64,000 bases of DNA, taken from positions 558,001-622,000 of the forward strand of contig CAWUHX010000114.1 of assembly GCA_963922205.1 (NCBI GenBank), read 5' to 3'. A model generated the notes under the pieces. It had not been told where the DNA came from. It saw only the letters and a program-made list of their open reading frames with translations, and did no database searches. Source of the stretch: Romanomermis culicivorax. Lineage: Eukaryota; Nematoda; Enoplea; Mermithida; Mermithidae. Position 1 is the first letter of the stretch, and the number at the start of each line of letters is the position of its first letter. Both the position numbers and the translations under genes were made by a program. Shown here piece after piece: positions 47,501-59,082 of the stretch.

Positions 47501-50500
47501 GGAAAAAAGCAAAATCCATTCTGTCAGATCGAAATACGATTAAAATTATTGGTGTAACAGAAAGTAGGACACGCTAAAACGGCTTTCTTTTAGTTTCCAG
47601 CCGTTATATGGTTCTCATGATTGGATCTATTGTACTTTTCTGTTTTAAAACATGTTGATTTAGTCAATTTTTCAAAATTTATTTGCAAAAAAATCGACGT
47701 TTAGTATTTTTCATTCTAGTCAGTCAATATTCGAGCAATCTGGCTGAAATTTTGCAGGTTTTATGCTAGATGTTTTGTCTATCGACGGCAGTAAACCGCA
47801 TTATAAAAGCTTCACCCTTTCGAAAGCTATGAAAGTCAGAACCAGTCGCATTTTTTGGCTTACCCTGTACTTTCATCAACTTCCTTTTGCTTTTTTTTCT
47901 GTAAAATATCTTGATATGTTTGGTCTGTGGAGATTCTAATTAAATTTCTTTGAAAAAATTTATGCGTGATCATTCTCTAAACTTTAAGAAAGTTTCGAAC
48001 CAAAAGTTTCATCTAAAACTGACAAAGTTTTCAGCTTGTGTCTAATTGGCTTTTATCACCAACGCTTCTTGCACGGCACCGCTCGATTGGTTATTAAGCG
48101 TACACCGACAACCGCTTTCGATTTTGTATTTTTTCAAATAACTACTTTATTTGATTCACATTTTTATTCGATGTTCGACTGAAGAAAAGAGTTTAAAAAA
48201 TCTTATTCATAAATTGATTTTTGGATACCGTTGTGCAAATCATTCGACGTTGATTTTATGCTTTCTCCCATACATTCAATTGGAAGAAATGCCTAAAAAA
48301 TCCCTCCTGAAATCTTCGGCCGTATGGCTAGCCACAGGCCTGTAGCCAGGAATTTTTTTCGGGGGGCCACACATATTTTGGAAGCCAATATCTCACTCAA
48401 TTTAAGGCTCATTCACACAAGTGCAATTATTTGCAAGGTTGCAGGTAATTGCACTTGTGTGAATGAGTGAAAAGCACCGGACCTTTTACTTTATTGCGAA
48501 CGAGCCTTTAGTGTAAAATTGGCATTTGTGACTTGACTTTTTCTCGAAGAAGTACCTTTGCTTTTTCAACACTTGAAACCAGCGTTTTTTCATTTTTTCT
48601 CGACAGGCCAATTGGCTCCCAGGGCCAAATTTTACAGGCCAATCTGAATTTCAACAAGCCAAAACTAAAAAGTTTGAACGAATGCGGGAGTATAAAAACA
48701 GTGCTTTTTTGAACAAATTTCTTTAAAAATACTCTTCAAAATCACAGTAGAAGCCCACATAACAGATCAATCATTTTGAAAACATTCTCAATAAAGCGCA
48801 GAATAATAAGGCTCAGGTTCACATATTAGTTCAATCATTATTCAAATCAATCATTAAGGTTACTCTTGCAAAAGCCAGGTTGCAATGTGCAACTTGGGGA
48901 AAAAATTTGGCTGCATAGGTACATTTTCAGTTGCTCTTCCTGAAATTGATAAATTCGCTTAGTTTCCTCAGAAAAATGATTAAAAGTTTCTCCTCTTGTA
49001 TTTCATTTACTTTGTGCCAGTTCCAGACTTTTAAAACTGAATTTCCTTAGTTTTAGAAAAAAATCAAAAGGCTAGCTAAAGTAACTTGTTCGGCGCCTAG
49101 CGCCAAAAAAACTGATTACGAGGCCTCTAAAACGTTGGAAAATTAATTTTTTCAGCACATTCTTCCGCAACTACGGATGATCAATCGTGATCTTTTCACC
49201 ATTTGATTGGCGGAAGCGTTCAAACATTTTTTTAACATTTTCGATCTAATATAGGTATCTAGAGCCAGTAATTAACTAATCATAATTATTTATGATTGTT
49301 TTCAAACGTATAAAGCATAAAAAAGCGCGATTAGTATTTTACTTCGGACTTGGATATCGTTAATTAACCGGAGCTTAGATCCAGAAATTTTTTTGGATTT
49401 TGATATTCTATAGCGCTGAAAATGGTTATTTTTAATATCTATTTCTTCCATGAAAGGACTGTTTTTTTAGTGAATTTAACGTGTTTTCAGTCGCGTAAAC
49501 TAAAATTCAAAAATTAGGCAAGCAACAATTAATTTGGTTGGTTTTTTCAGACAGAAGAACCTCTGCCATTTTCCCATGCTGATCATGTCTTAATCATTTT
49601 CTAAATGCAAAAACTTATGTTCACGATAGTCGAAAATTCTAAAAGACCACAAAACGATTTTGTGAAAATAATCTAGAAAAATCTATGTATATAGGCTTTC
49701 GTCAATTATGTGAAAAAACAATACAAGGTCAGACATTCATCCATGACATGCAGATAATTATAAGCTATAAGCAATCGTAAGCTAGGCCGACATTCTCCAA
49801 CCGCACAACAGAAATGATAACAAAAATCATAAATGATTTGAAATGCGGCGCAAAGCGCGGGAAAATTTTAGGTATTTTTTTCTAAACGCATAAGGATGCA
49901 TCGCCGGACAGGAAACTCACCTAATCAAAAAGGTCGTTAGGCTCTAATATTTATGGGCCAAATTGGCTTGTGACCCTGAATTTTTAGGGGCCAATCAGAA
50001 TTTTTGTGAGCCATGGCTTCAAATTGGCCTAAAAAACCCTGCTTGAAACATTCCGGTGGGGGCCATCGCCCGCAACCCCCGTGCCTACAGGTCTGGCTAG
50101 CCATTTGGCGATCCTCCGCAGGATTTTCCAATCCTATGTGTGACCCCCATACTTTTTGTCAGAAAAATATTGAAAAATGCCAATTTTTTGATGGAAGTGC
50201 CAATTTTTCAACAAAAAAAATGGTCAAAAAATACATTTTTTTACCTTTTTCAGACAAAAATTACTATTTTTGAAACCGTTTTCGAACTTCGATTTTTTTC
50301 TTCAAGGACCAATTCCTTTAAATTTTGGAAAATCAGTGACCCCCCGGCCTCAAAAAAGTCGCCGGACTGCGGCAGACATCGGGGTTCCGTTACATGTAAT
50401 GCGTTCTTGAATATATATTCGTGCACTTTATTTTCTATATCATATTATTAAATTGAAATTTTTATTTCACCACTTATTTTAGCTGAAAATGTTTTGGATC

Positions 50501-53500
50501 TAACGGCACCAACGACCTCAAAAATGGTAAATACTAATCAGTCCAACCGAGTTTTATCATTTCATTCGGTTCATGGAGAAAAAATTCGGCTATCCAAACA
50601 AGGTCGATTGGCCAAAAGATACGATACGTTTTGTCAGGTATATGTACTTACTCGGATTAAATCTTTTTCGGAGAAGTCCTTTAACATACGTTTTCCAATT
50701 GTAGGGTCTTACATTTAGTAGCAGATCGATAGATTTAGACGAAATCGTCGTTCTGAAAATTGCTGAAACGACGGGTCGTTGGAGCGGCGTATTGCGTTTT
50801 GGCGTGACTAACGTCGATCCGCAAACCTTGAAGCACAGTTTCCCAAAGTTAGTAAAATATGTGATTATTGAGAATTTATCACTGCTTGTTGTACAGCTTG
50901 TGTAGTTTTTAATGTTTGGATTTCACATGAGGTTGAGAATTTCCATTATATGTACCTTGCAATGATTTTAGTGCATGCCTGTAGACAGGAGGGTTGGGGG
51001 CCGTGGTCACGTCGGAAATTTTTCAAGTGTCAAAAAAGCAAAGGTAGTTCTTTTTTCTTCAAGAAAAAGTTCAGTCAGAAATACCGATTTTACCGTAAAT
51101 TGAGTGGAAAAAACGCATGCCCCTCCCGAAAAAGTTCCTTGCTACAGGCCTGTTTTAGTGGTTGAAGAAGGGAGACATTATGTAATTGAAATTCCGGTCG
51201 TATTTTAGTCTGGGGATTTTCTATTGCAGAAAAAAAGGATTTATTTTCTTCTCAGATACGCTTGCCCCGATATGTCGCAAAAGGGAAATACTTGGGCCAA
51301 GGCTCTCAGTGAAAGATTCTGTAAACAAGGCAATATAATAAATTTTTATGTTCGACCAAATGGTGAAATGTATTACGGCGTTAACGGTGTCCAAAAAGGT
51401 CTTTATTTAAGTTCGATAAACGTTTCCGAACCATTGTGGGTTGTCATCGATATTTACGGCAATACAGTAGCAATAGAATTTATGGGTAAGTAATAAATTC
51501 AGCGAGTTTACTGTTGATTTATATTGAAAATTTGCTCCGATTTTTTTGCCTGTTTTAGACCCTTCCGAAGTTCCGTTAATGCGGCAAGTCATTACTCAGC
51601 CGCCAGATTCCGGTTCGACTTCTCCCGCACAGGTTACGGCCGGTAGGAATTTGGCGCCGGCAATTAAACCTTGTTCAGTTCAACCTTTAAACACTCAACC
51701 GTAAGTCTCTGATCAAAATTCATGAAAGCTTTTTATTTTTAAATGTGCTTAATTCATTGAAAAATCTGCTGTAACTGAAGATTATAAATTTTGATTTTCA
51801 ACCATTTAGGTGTTCAAGCTCGAATTCTTAAAATTGGTCTTAATTTTACAGAACCATTAACCACTACGCTAAAAAAATCAATAAAATGTATGTAGGCATG
51901 TTTTAGTATTGAAAGAATGTACAATGCGGCTCTTGAAAATTTTGAAGTATTTTATTGACTACCGCATTTGAGCATTATAATAATCGTTGTTGATTATAAT
52001 AATCTTGAAATGTGGAAAGATTGATGAATTTCGATGCCATGACGTCAATTAATTTCCACGGCTTTTACCCGTGATTACTTTCTCTAATTTAATATTAAGA
52101 AATTCTGCCGGTCAATCAAATAACGAAGAATCATCGGTGACGGCAGTGCCACCTCCGCCGCAAACATTCTCAGTCGCTCCATCGTCCAAAGACTTTTTGC
52201 CAGCTAGACCTCGTAACGAAGAAGAACAAAGAGCTTTTGCTACGGCTCAATGCGCCTTGGAATTGAACGAACGTTTGGGGCGTAGAGGAGATATCGCACC
52301 GCAAGCTTTGGGCTTACTTCCCACCGCTAGATCTTCTTATCCACCGCTAAGATTCAATAATGGTAAGCGGCCTTTTCTTATTAGGTGATCAGAGGTAGTT
52401 ACAAAGAGCTAATTTTGGCCTCAAAAGTTGATAAAAGTGTCAATAAAATATGTTTTCAAGTGTTCAAAAACCCACAAAAACTCTTTATGGCGCAAAGCTC
52501 CTACAAATTTGACTTGTCACGCTTTTTTGAACAAAATTGCCTATTTTAGCCCAATAATTGACATTTTTAGCGTTTACTTTGATGAAGGGTGGTGTTAGAA
52601 CGGCTGTTATGATTTCTCTACGTTCGAATGTCCCGTCTTATTGGTCATACTAAGAAAAGTCACCGGATACTATTGTATGTGACGACCCTTGGCTGATGAT
52701 GGAAGTTCTCGTAGCACTTCACATCTACCGTCTAATTTGAGAAATTTAACTAATTTTACGAAATTTTATCCGCAACATTATTTTGCTTCGCTTTTTTCGT
52801 AAGACTTCGGACTTCTCTACATTTAGGTTGTGACGTTCGACCGCTAGAATTTCACGAAATTTGCGGACGAAATGTCAAGATCTCTAACGATAAAATTCTA
52901 GCCACTAGGAGCGAGGGTGAATACGCTAACGGTTATATATTCATGAAACGACCGCTGAAAGTTAATGAAAGAATTATTGTACAGGTTTGTACATTAAGTC
53001 TTCAGTTGTGCAATTTCTTTATGGTTATTCATTTCGTTTTCGTGTATAGATTCTCAGAATTGTGCCACAATTTAGTGGTTCATTAGCTTTCGGAGTAACG
53101 AGTTGCGACCCGATTCGCTTAGGAGGTCCTACCAATTGTTTTCCCGACGATTCTGATTATTTGATGGACAGGTCGGAATATTGGGTTGTGGCGAAAGACG
53201 TAGCTTCTAATCCCCAAGAGTTGGATGAGCTTGCGTTTCATGTTAATGATAGAGGTAGGCATGTAGTCGATGTCGACATACACAGAAAAATTTGACCGCT
53301 GAATAGAGCTTCACACCGAGTACCCGAATTACCCGGGTATACCCCGGTACCCGCGAGTAAATTCGCGTAATTGCTAAAACAAAAATGGCAAAGTAGGTGG
53401 TGTTGAACATTGTTGATGTATATGTGTAGAAGCGTATTTACGGAGTGCATATTCAGCAATAACATCCCCGTCTCCGCGTTTACACTATATGCATACCAGG

Positions 53501-56500
53501 GTTCGGCCGGGATCACGGTCCCGAAAAAAAGTGGTCGGGATTGGGATTTTTCGGTACGTGTTAATGAATGTTATATAAAGCTATTATCTGCTTCGTTTCA
53601 ACGTTTGTTAATGATGTCTCAAGCATTTCAATATGAGATTGTCGATTACAGGTATGTGATGAAGTGATAATGAGCTAAATGAATTTGATTCTCTTGATTT
53701 TTAATGAGATACCATCGCTTGATAAAAAATTTTCATTTTTATCTGAATACAATAGTGTTATTACTTCGCTAAATCCAATTCAAGAACTGCTAATCCTAAA
53801 ACATTACATGATTGTGAAATATTCTTTGATGGATCAGCATAGTTCAATCTAAAGCATGCTTAATCAGATTATACTTTGGAGAGATTACATATTTCAGTTT
53901 TCGGCAAATTTTGACTAAAGGCAAACAAGTGTGCGGATTCTCGGCGCAACTGTTTAGAAAGTAATCATGCTAAAATCTAATTTGAACAGAATTTTACCCA
54001 AGCAGACGTTCATTTAAGTTCTCAGGCAGAGTGCCCCATGGGGAGGGGTATGAGGGGGGTATTACTCCTACCTAAAGTCCTTAAAATCGATCACTGGCTG
54101 CCTAATTTTGAGACAAAATAACGAGTGTAGTGGACATTTAGGTACAAATTTTCAATTTTACCCCTATCTGAAAAATCTGACCTTGGGGACCTCTGTTCTC
54201 AGGTGAAATCTTTTCTTAGTGAAGTTCAAGGGACGTATGATAGAACTGGCTTGCACTCAATCTACTCTAAATATGTACTATTCTTTCCAGCAGTTGTTTG
54301 ATACGCTAAGAATTTAGATGATGCGACTTTGTGACATTAAGACCTTTATGGGTATTTGTATATGGTGAGACCTAGCTTGTGCTCTAGTAACATCTACCAA
54401 GCGATCATACGTGTAACGGAGCCTTGAGGTCTTGAGGGGGGTTGGGCGACTTTTTTGGGACTGGAGGTCAGTAATTCCCCAAATTTGGGGGGGAAGGGTC
54501 TCTCAAGGAAAAAAATTCGATTTTTGCACAAGCTGATGTGTATTGTGTTCTGCTCCCGGTCATGCACAGCAAGAGTTTTCCGGGGGAGGGTCCTTGGACC
54601 TTTTATCCTGGGGGTAGGGGTGTGGGCGAGCAAGAAAACAAAAAAAAATCTGAATGCTTGTTTTTCATACAAAATATGCACAAAAAAATCAACAAAAAAG
54701 CTGTCTTGGAAAAAGTTCAGGGGGGTGTTTGCCGATTTTTTTGGGCCAGGGTCTCAGGTAATTGGGATCAGCCCCTACACCCCTACGTGCATGTATGGTA
54801 CCCGGGTAATAGATAAATGGGTACCCGGGTAGGAAATTTTCGCCGTGTGAAGCACTACCACTGAATCACTTTTAAGGTTGAATTCGCCAAGAAATTGTAG
54901 TTAATATTACACGATTTTTATTCTCAAAACTTCTCGACAAAAGAAGTTAGAATTTATGTTTTTCAATTCATCCTTCTGTGCTATTAATACTATGCCGCCA
55001 TTAGTCTTCGTTGAACCAAATTTAGTCGTATACTAGATTATTAAGTATTCTTTTAATAATTGTTTTGAATAATACTGCCCCTTGAGCTAAACATCATGGG
55101 TTTTTCTTTATTACGCTAAGCCCGGTAAGTACAAGTATTTCTTTCGATAAGAAAAATTTTCCCACTGTTATTTTCGAAACTATTTTCACATTTTCAGGCG
55201 AAGTTCATTTACAAAAGAACGCTTCGACGCCAAGAATAATTTTCCACGTCGATCATTCACAAAAGTTGTGGCTATTTTTTGACGTTTTTGGCACCACACA
55301 ACAAATTAGACTCGTGGGTAAATAAATTTTGTAATCATTATTCTATTTCTGTTTTGTATCTGTTTGCATATTTATAAGTTCTTATTATGTATCCTAAGGT
55401 GGAACGGATGTTAAAACGGTCGCCTTTTCTAATATCGTTCCCATGACGGGCGGCGATGTCCGTCACGTTAACCTCCCAATTGAAAATCAACCGATTGCAT
55501 CGCAAACTTTCCACAATCAGAATTTCGGGCAAACTCAACCGTTGCATGTTCAACTGCCGCCATCGGGGCCTTATTCAGGTGAGTTTTGTCGTTTCACTTA
55601 CACACACTCTTGACTTCTCATTTATTTCCATATTTAGTTCCTACCACATCTAGTAGCATTACTACTAGCGGATTTCCACCTTCGTTTTCTCCTCCACGAC
55701 CATCACCTCCGATACCGACTCGCGCGCAAGTTTTTGCCGGCCAAAGTGCACCGACGGCCAACGCTATTCCACCCCCGCAATTATCAAGGCGGCCTTTGAG
55801 AATGCCACCGAGTAATAATTTAGTGCAAATGCCGCCGCCTCCGCCCGTTAGATTCAGTCGAAGAGCGCCACCGCCCACTACCTTCCACAACCAGGTTACA
55901 TTATTATTGTTTATGAACTGTCAGCGCACGGTCAGAATTCCCAGGATATGGAAAATGACCAAAATTGTCCTATCGTAGTTTTTTCCAGAAATCAGTTGTA
56001 TAGTTATTTTTTACTTTAAAATGAAATTTTATTGCTTTTTGTATCAATAATTATTCAACAAAGTTGTTTACTCACGCTACTGTGTCCTAGGTTACACACA
56101 AAAATTTATTTGTGCACAAAATTTATGTAAACTTAACAATGTTTTGACCAAATTTGATTTTTTGCCCTAAAAGCTGCCATCACAACACATTGTCACATTG
56201 GCTAGAACAATTTTCTAACGAGAATATTCTTTTGTTGCATTTTACTTGGCCGAATTTTCGGCCTATAGTAAACTTTTGCCAAATTTTTTAGGGTAGGGTA
56301 AATCCGTGTATGAATTTTTGCCGAAAACATAATGCTTTGCTTGAATATTCCACAACGTTTTCTAAATTTCTGTGTTATTTATGTATACATTGTCACTGTT
56401 TTTTAGCACAAGATCTTTAGCCAAATGGCTAAAGTAGGCAAGAAAATTTAGCCGATGGTTACAAGTTTTATTTCGCTCAAATTTGAACCCCAGATTGTTT

Positions 56501-59082
56501 TGAAGTATTAAACACATTGAACCGGATGCTTTCCGAGATTTATGATATTATTTTAGAAACAATGTTGTTTGAAATGTTGAAACGACGTGCATACATGGTT
56601 TTTTAGCACGGTGCTAACGAAACCAGGGGCCGTTTTCAGTAAAGTGGTTTAGGGAGGTTATCTCGAGCTCGGGTTTAATTCCGAGCTCGAAATGTTGGGT
56701 TTCACAAACATTGTTCATTTAATGCTGATCCTGACGTCGGTTTTAGACGCACACAAAAGTTAATCTTCCTATCGAGCAGATTCAAGTCCGAAATGTGCTA
56801 CCATTGATTGTTAAAAATAAATTTTTTGCCTTATCCGTAAATCGACATACATTAAACGTAAACGAAATTTTCAGGATAGGACGAATCATTTAGATCTCAT
56901 AAATAATGCCGGACTATAATATTTTTTTCAAATTGATTCCAAAGAACAAGTGATGAAAGAATCAATAAAATTAAGAAGAAAAATACAACTAATATTTCAA
57001 ATTTATGGCCATACTTTTAGCACATTTTATTTTGCCCCGTCCGGCCGTTAGTTTTTCATACAGTTCGAGTATAACGCATTCATGCTGTACATTTTTCCAC
57101 GGTATTCTCTGAACAAACATCCATTTTTGTTTTTCTTTAGTTTGCAGTTTTTGTAACATGTCTTACATATAACATGAATGGCGTATTTTTATTGTTATGG
57201 TTGAGATTATCTCGAGCTCAGGACTAAACCTCAGGTTCAGCTAATCCCGAGCTCGATCTTTTTAGTGGAACACAAAAAAGATGTAACCGACGAACGTCGC
57301 GCCCAGCTGAAACTCAGTTTCAAGCATTTAATACTGACGTCGGGATTATCCTCAGTTTAAGTTTGTGAAACCGCCACAGAATCGTGCTAATAAAAATTTC
57401 AGACGTTAGCACGCGTGCTAATGACACAGTGAGAAATTTTAAAGAAAAGTCTGAGAAGAAAATTGGATAAAAGACGTCAACAAATTCTGTTAGGAAATAG
57501 TCATTTTCTAACATTTATTCTATAACTTCCACAAAATAAAAAATTCATTCTGAATGTTTTCTTTTTCGTTCAAATTCGATTTGGAAGTACCAACATCGAG
57601 CATGATTTTATTAGTCGATAATACAATCAAAGCAGGTTATCAGAATTGACAAACTTACCATTAGTTCCAGACCAACGAAGTATCATTTGTCAGCCGTGCT
57701 AACTGTGCTAATGAAATATTTTTTTATTTGCACGAGTACTAATGAAACTCGTGCTATAAAACTCTGAGCTTGTATAAAAATCCTGTTTAAAGTCAATTTG
57801 GCTTTTTCTACACTCTAGCTATTAAATTTTTTAAAAATAAGTTATAAAAATGATCGATTCCGTTCCATTTATTTGTAGTATTTTAGTAATGTATGCGTGG
57901 GTATACATTTTTCATTTCATTTCCTTTCAGCATTTTCATTTTTTAGCTTACGCATAACTTTGATAGAGATTTTCTCGCCATATTTTTAGAAAGAAAATGT
58001 ACTCAAATATTTTTAACCAATTATCCTGAACATCTAAAAAAATTTTAGCCAATCCAAAAGAATTTTGGCCAAAATAGGTCATTTGGCTAAAAAATACTGC
58101 ATTATGTGCATATCATGGTCCTCAGTTAGATAATTAATGCAATTTCAGTTTGAAAAATATTCTAAAGACATGATTTCCAGGTAAATTCAACATTATTTTT
58201 GTTTATGATGTTTTCGTGGCTATCGAATGTTAACATTTATGTTATTTTGAAAATTTGTTAATTTGATGAAAAAAAATTGAAAAAGAAATCAGCTTGTTAA
58301 AATCACTTACGTTTTGCGGTAAGTTCTCGCCATTCTTGGATAGCTATATAACCAAGTGTGGATGTGGGTGGGGGCGGCCGCTCGCTGAAACTTTTGAAAT
58401 ACGATTTTTTTCTGTATACCTATAGGCAAATTTGAAAATTTTTTGAATTTTTTTGGAAAAATACTTAATTTTGAGCATCCCCCCCGAAAAAAATTTCTGG
58501 ATCCGCCACTGTATATAACACTTCCTTTTAGCACGAGGTCTTTAGCCAAAGTGGGCAGAAAAATTTTAGCTAATGGCTAACACTAGTACTCAAACTACGG
58601 AACAGTACTCGAATTTTTTTATGCAATTGTCTAAAACGTCTAAGAAAGTGTTAGCCAAACCAAACAAACTTAAACTAAAATATGTCATTTGGCTAAGAAA
58701 ACACTGCTTTCTATATAACAAAAAATTGCTTCATGTTTAGCCGCACGGATCGCGACCTAGTGTGCCATTCCAAGGTTTTCCTCCGCCGCAACAGCACAGC
58801 GCTTATTTCCAGTCTTATCAGCAGCAATCTCTTAACTCTCAACAGCACCCGTTTGCTCAACAGGCGCCCATTTTTGACGGCCCTGCCGCGTATCAACAAA
58901 ATCCCCGCCGATCTTCGCCATATTTTTCGCCTTTACATACGGTAAATTTTATTGATCGCCGTTTCAATCGAATGATTCATGGCCTTTCAACACAAAAAAC
59001 ATTTTCTTTCTAGTTTCTAAAGTGGACGACAATGTCATCCCAGCAGAAACATAATGAAGCTTATGCTTACTATTTGCATTAA
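41548..59082 (+). CDS. neur: Neuralized-family protein with two NHR domains (13 exons)
   Basis: Exons: 41548-41605 (tentative), 50483-50637, 50705-50847, 51256-51485, 51559-51700, 52100-52362, 52827-52984, 53050-53254, 55198-55317, 55399-55578, 55638-55894, 58741-58941, 59014-59082 (tentative). All phases agree; total about 726 residues. NHR1 (about 46-196) shows FHSVHGEKIRLS, RWSGVLRFGVT, YACPD and VVIDIYGNTVAIEF. NHR2 (about 339-492) shows EFHEICGRNVKIS, GSLAFGVTSCDP and LWLFFDVFGTTQQIRLV. The rest is Pro/Gln-rich. Neuralized proteins are E3 ligases that ubiquitinate Notch ligands, using a C-terminal RING. I find no RING here. It may lie beyond the window, or this may be a RING-less form. 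If the first exon is wrong, translation could start at the ATG at 50524. Confidence 0.85.
41932..42367. mobile_element. hAT-like MITE family B
   Basis: The ends are CATACATGTAA and TTACATGTATG. The 8-base target duplication TTTAGGAG lies at 41924-41931 and 42368-42375. A related sequence near 3464-3472 reads through this site without the insertion. A nearly identical copy is at 59231-59676; diverged ones are at 45947-46363, 54406-54797 and 50096-50400. Long G and C runs lie near the ends. It is non-coding and lies in intron 1 of the Neuralized-family gene. Confidence 0.85.
42458..42861. mobile_element. hAT-like MITE family A, tandem pair
   Basis: It starts CATACCTGTAAGA and ends GTACAGGTATG. 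A second copy begins at about 42658, directly joined to the first, so two roughly 200-base units share one junction. Both have G runs after the terminal repeat and the motif AAAAAAGGCCAAAAAACATA. No target duplication is clear for the pair. Confidence 0.7.
42862..43600. repeat. Palindrome-core repeat, related to 3197-4278
   Basis: It contains GGCGC-GCGCC palindromes at 42919-42936, 43040-43057 and 43405-43421, and CCTC/GAGG words at about 43497-43576. Alignment with 3590-4278 continues across most of it. It is broken into blocks by the MITEs at 41932, 42458 and 43856. Confidence 0.6.
43623..43855. repeat. Partial foldback arm
   Basis: CAGGGTTTTTTTTGCACAGG starts a stretch matching 85-250, with GGTTGC/GCAAC words. 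It is cut off by the MITE at 43856. Confidence 0.6.
43856..44059. mobile_element. hAT-like MITE family A
   Basis: 204 bases, ends CATACCTGTAAGA and TACAGGTATG, with a perfect 8-base target duplication GTATGAGT at 43848-43855 and 44060-44067. Non-coding and G-rich near the ends. Confidence 0.85.
44080..44651. mobile_element. hAT-like MITE family A, longer copy
   Basis: It starts CATACCTGTAAGAGGTCCGA and ends TTACAGGTATG. A different repeat is inserted near 44110 (CAGGCCCGTATTTAGAGG). The flanks do not duplicate, so the left end may belong to a separate insertion. Confidence 0.5.
44896..45055. repeat. CAGGCCTGTAG-end MITE (family C)
   Basis: The left end TAGGCCTGTAGCC and right end GCCTACAGGCCTG are inverted. 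It is about 160 bases with a G/C run inside. No target duplication is seen. Better preserved relatives are at 48335-50095 and 50974-51152. Confidence 0.55.
45329..45560. repeat. Family A MITE, 3' end decayed
   Basis: It starts CATACCTGTAAGAGGTCCGA and shares the internal AAAAAGGCCGG and TAGGGTTAGACCAAGTTG blocks with the other family A copies. The right terminus cannot be placed. Confidence 0.5.
45947..46363. repeat. Diverged MITE family B copy
   Basis: It starts near TACATGTAACGGAGCTCC and keeps the CCATATGG-type and GACGATTTCTG blocks of family B. It contains a GGCGCGAAGCGCC palindrome at 46131-46148. No target duplication is seen. Confidence 0.5.
46388..46562. mobile_element. hAT-like MITE family A
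   Basis: 175 bases from CATGCCTGTAAT to TTACAGGTATG. Flanking TCTTGACT (46380-46387) and TTTTGACT (46563-46570) agree at 7 of 8 positions, an aged target duplication. Confidence 0.7.
46563..47133. other. Unassigned intronic sequence
   Basis: Within intron 1 of the Neuralized-family gene. There is one degenerate core palindrome near 46736 (GCGCTAAGCGTCGG). No coding or clear element boundary is seen. Confidence 0.35.
47136..47867. mobile_element. Mariner-like MITE (family D)
   Basis: CAGGGTGAGCCAAAAAAGGC at the left and the complement of CAGGGTAAGCCAAAAAA at the right, with TA on both sides (47134-47135, 47868-47869). It aligns with 32583-33239 throughout and has no transposase. Confidence 0.8.
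48335..50095. mobile_element. hAT-like element (family C) with nested insertions
   Basis: The ends are CAGGCCTGTAG and CTACAGGTCTG. A perfect 8-base target duplication GCTAGCCA lies at 48327-48334 and 50096-50103. Inside are a short inverted-repeat element (48402-48513), GGCCAA/TTGGCC word blocks (48605-48665 and 49953-50030) and a foldback arm (about 48870-49935). Its target was a family B MITE whose remainder follows at 50096-50400. No transposase is present. Confidence 0.75.
48402..48513. repeat. Short element with a perfect 22-bp hairpin
   Basis: 48408-48429 and 48446-48467 are perfectly complementary over 22 bases with a 16-base loop. The outer sequence TAAGGCTCATTCAC recurs inverted at about 48499-48512 (GCGAACGAGCCTTTA). 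This is the layout of a very small MITE. Confidence 0.6.
50096..50400 (-). repeat. Remainder of an interrupted family B MITE
   Basis: This matches the family B interior in reverse, including AGGATTTTCCAATCCTATG and the terminal GGTTCCGTTACATGTAAT. It was split by the family C element at 48335. Confidence 0.6.
50974..51152. mobile_element. hAT-like MITE family C
   Basis: 179 bases from CATGCCTGTAG to CTACAGGCCTG with a perfect 8-base target duplication TTTTAGTG at 50966-50973 and 51153-51160. It lies in the intron that splits the NHR1 domain of the Neuralized-family gene. Confidence 0.85.
53305..54858. mobile_element. hAT-like element with TACCCGGGTA words
   Basis: GCTTCACACCGAGTACCCG at the left and GTACCCGGGTAGG...CGCCGTGTGAAGC at the right form an inverted pair. 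Flanks CGCTGAAT (53297-53304) and CACTGAAT (54859-54866) agree at 7 of 8. The word TACCCGGGTA or a variant is repeated at both ends. A family B MITE (54406-54797) and another repeat near 53500 are nested inside. It fills the intron between the two halves of NHR2. Confidence 0.65.
54406..54797. repeat. MITE family B copy, nested
   Basis: It starts CATACGTGTAACGGAGCC and ends GCATGTATG. The interior is G-rich and diverged from 41932-42367. No target duplication is seen. Confidence 0.6.
55895..58740. other. Large intron packed with nested word-repeat elements
   Basis: An outer element begins CACTGTTTTTTAGCAC at 56394 and appears to end near 58099 (TGGCTAAAAAATACTG), with TTTAGCCAAA words at both sides. 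Inside is a TTAGCAC/GTGCTAA element (about 56604-57770), which in turn holds GAGCTCG words (56660-56700 and 57205-57262). A hAT-like terminus CAGTGGCGGATCCAGAAA lies inverted at about 58493-58510. A short piece at 58520-58711 is flanked by TATATAAC on both sides. None has a transposase. Confidence 0.5.

Noticed and set aside
48408-48467. Annotated microRNA gene
   Set aside because: The perfect stem lies within inverted outer repeats of a micro-MITE, and there is no evidence of expression.
53410-53667. 85-residue frame as an extra exon of the Neuralized-family gene
   Set aside because: It lies inside an inserted element. The flanking exons 53050-53254 and 55198-55317 join in phase without it and rebuild a continuous NHR2.
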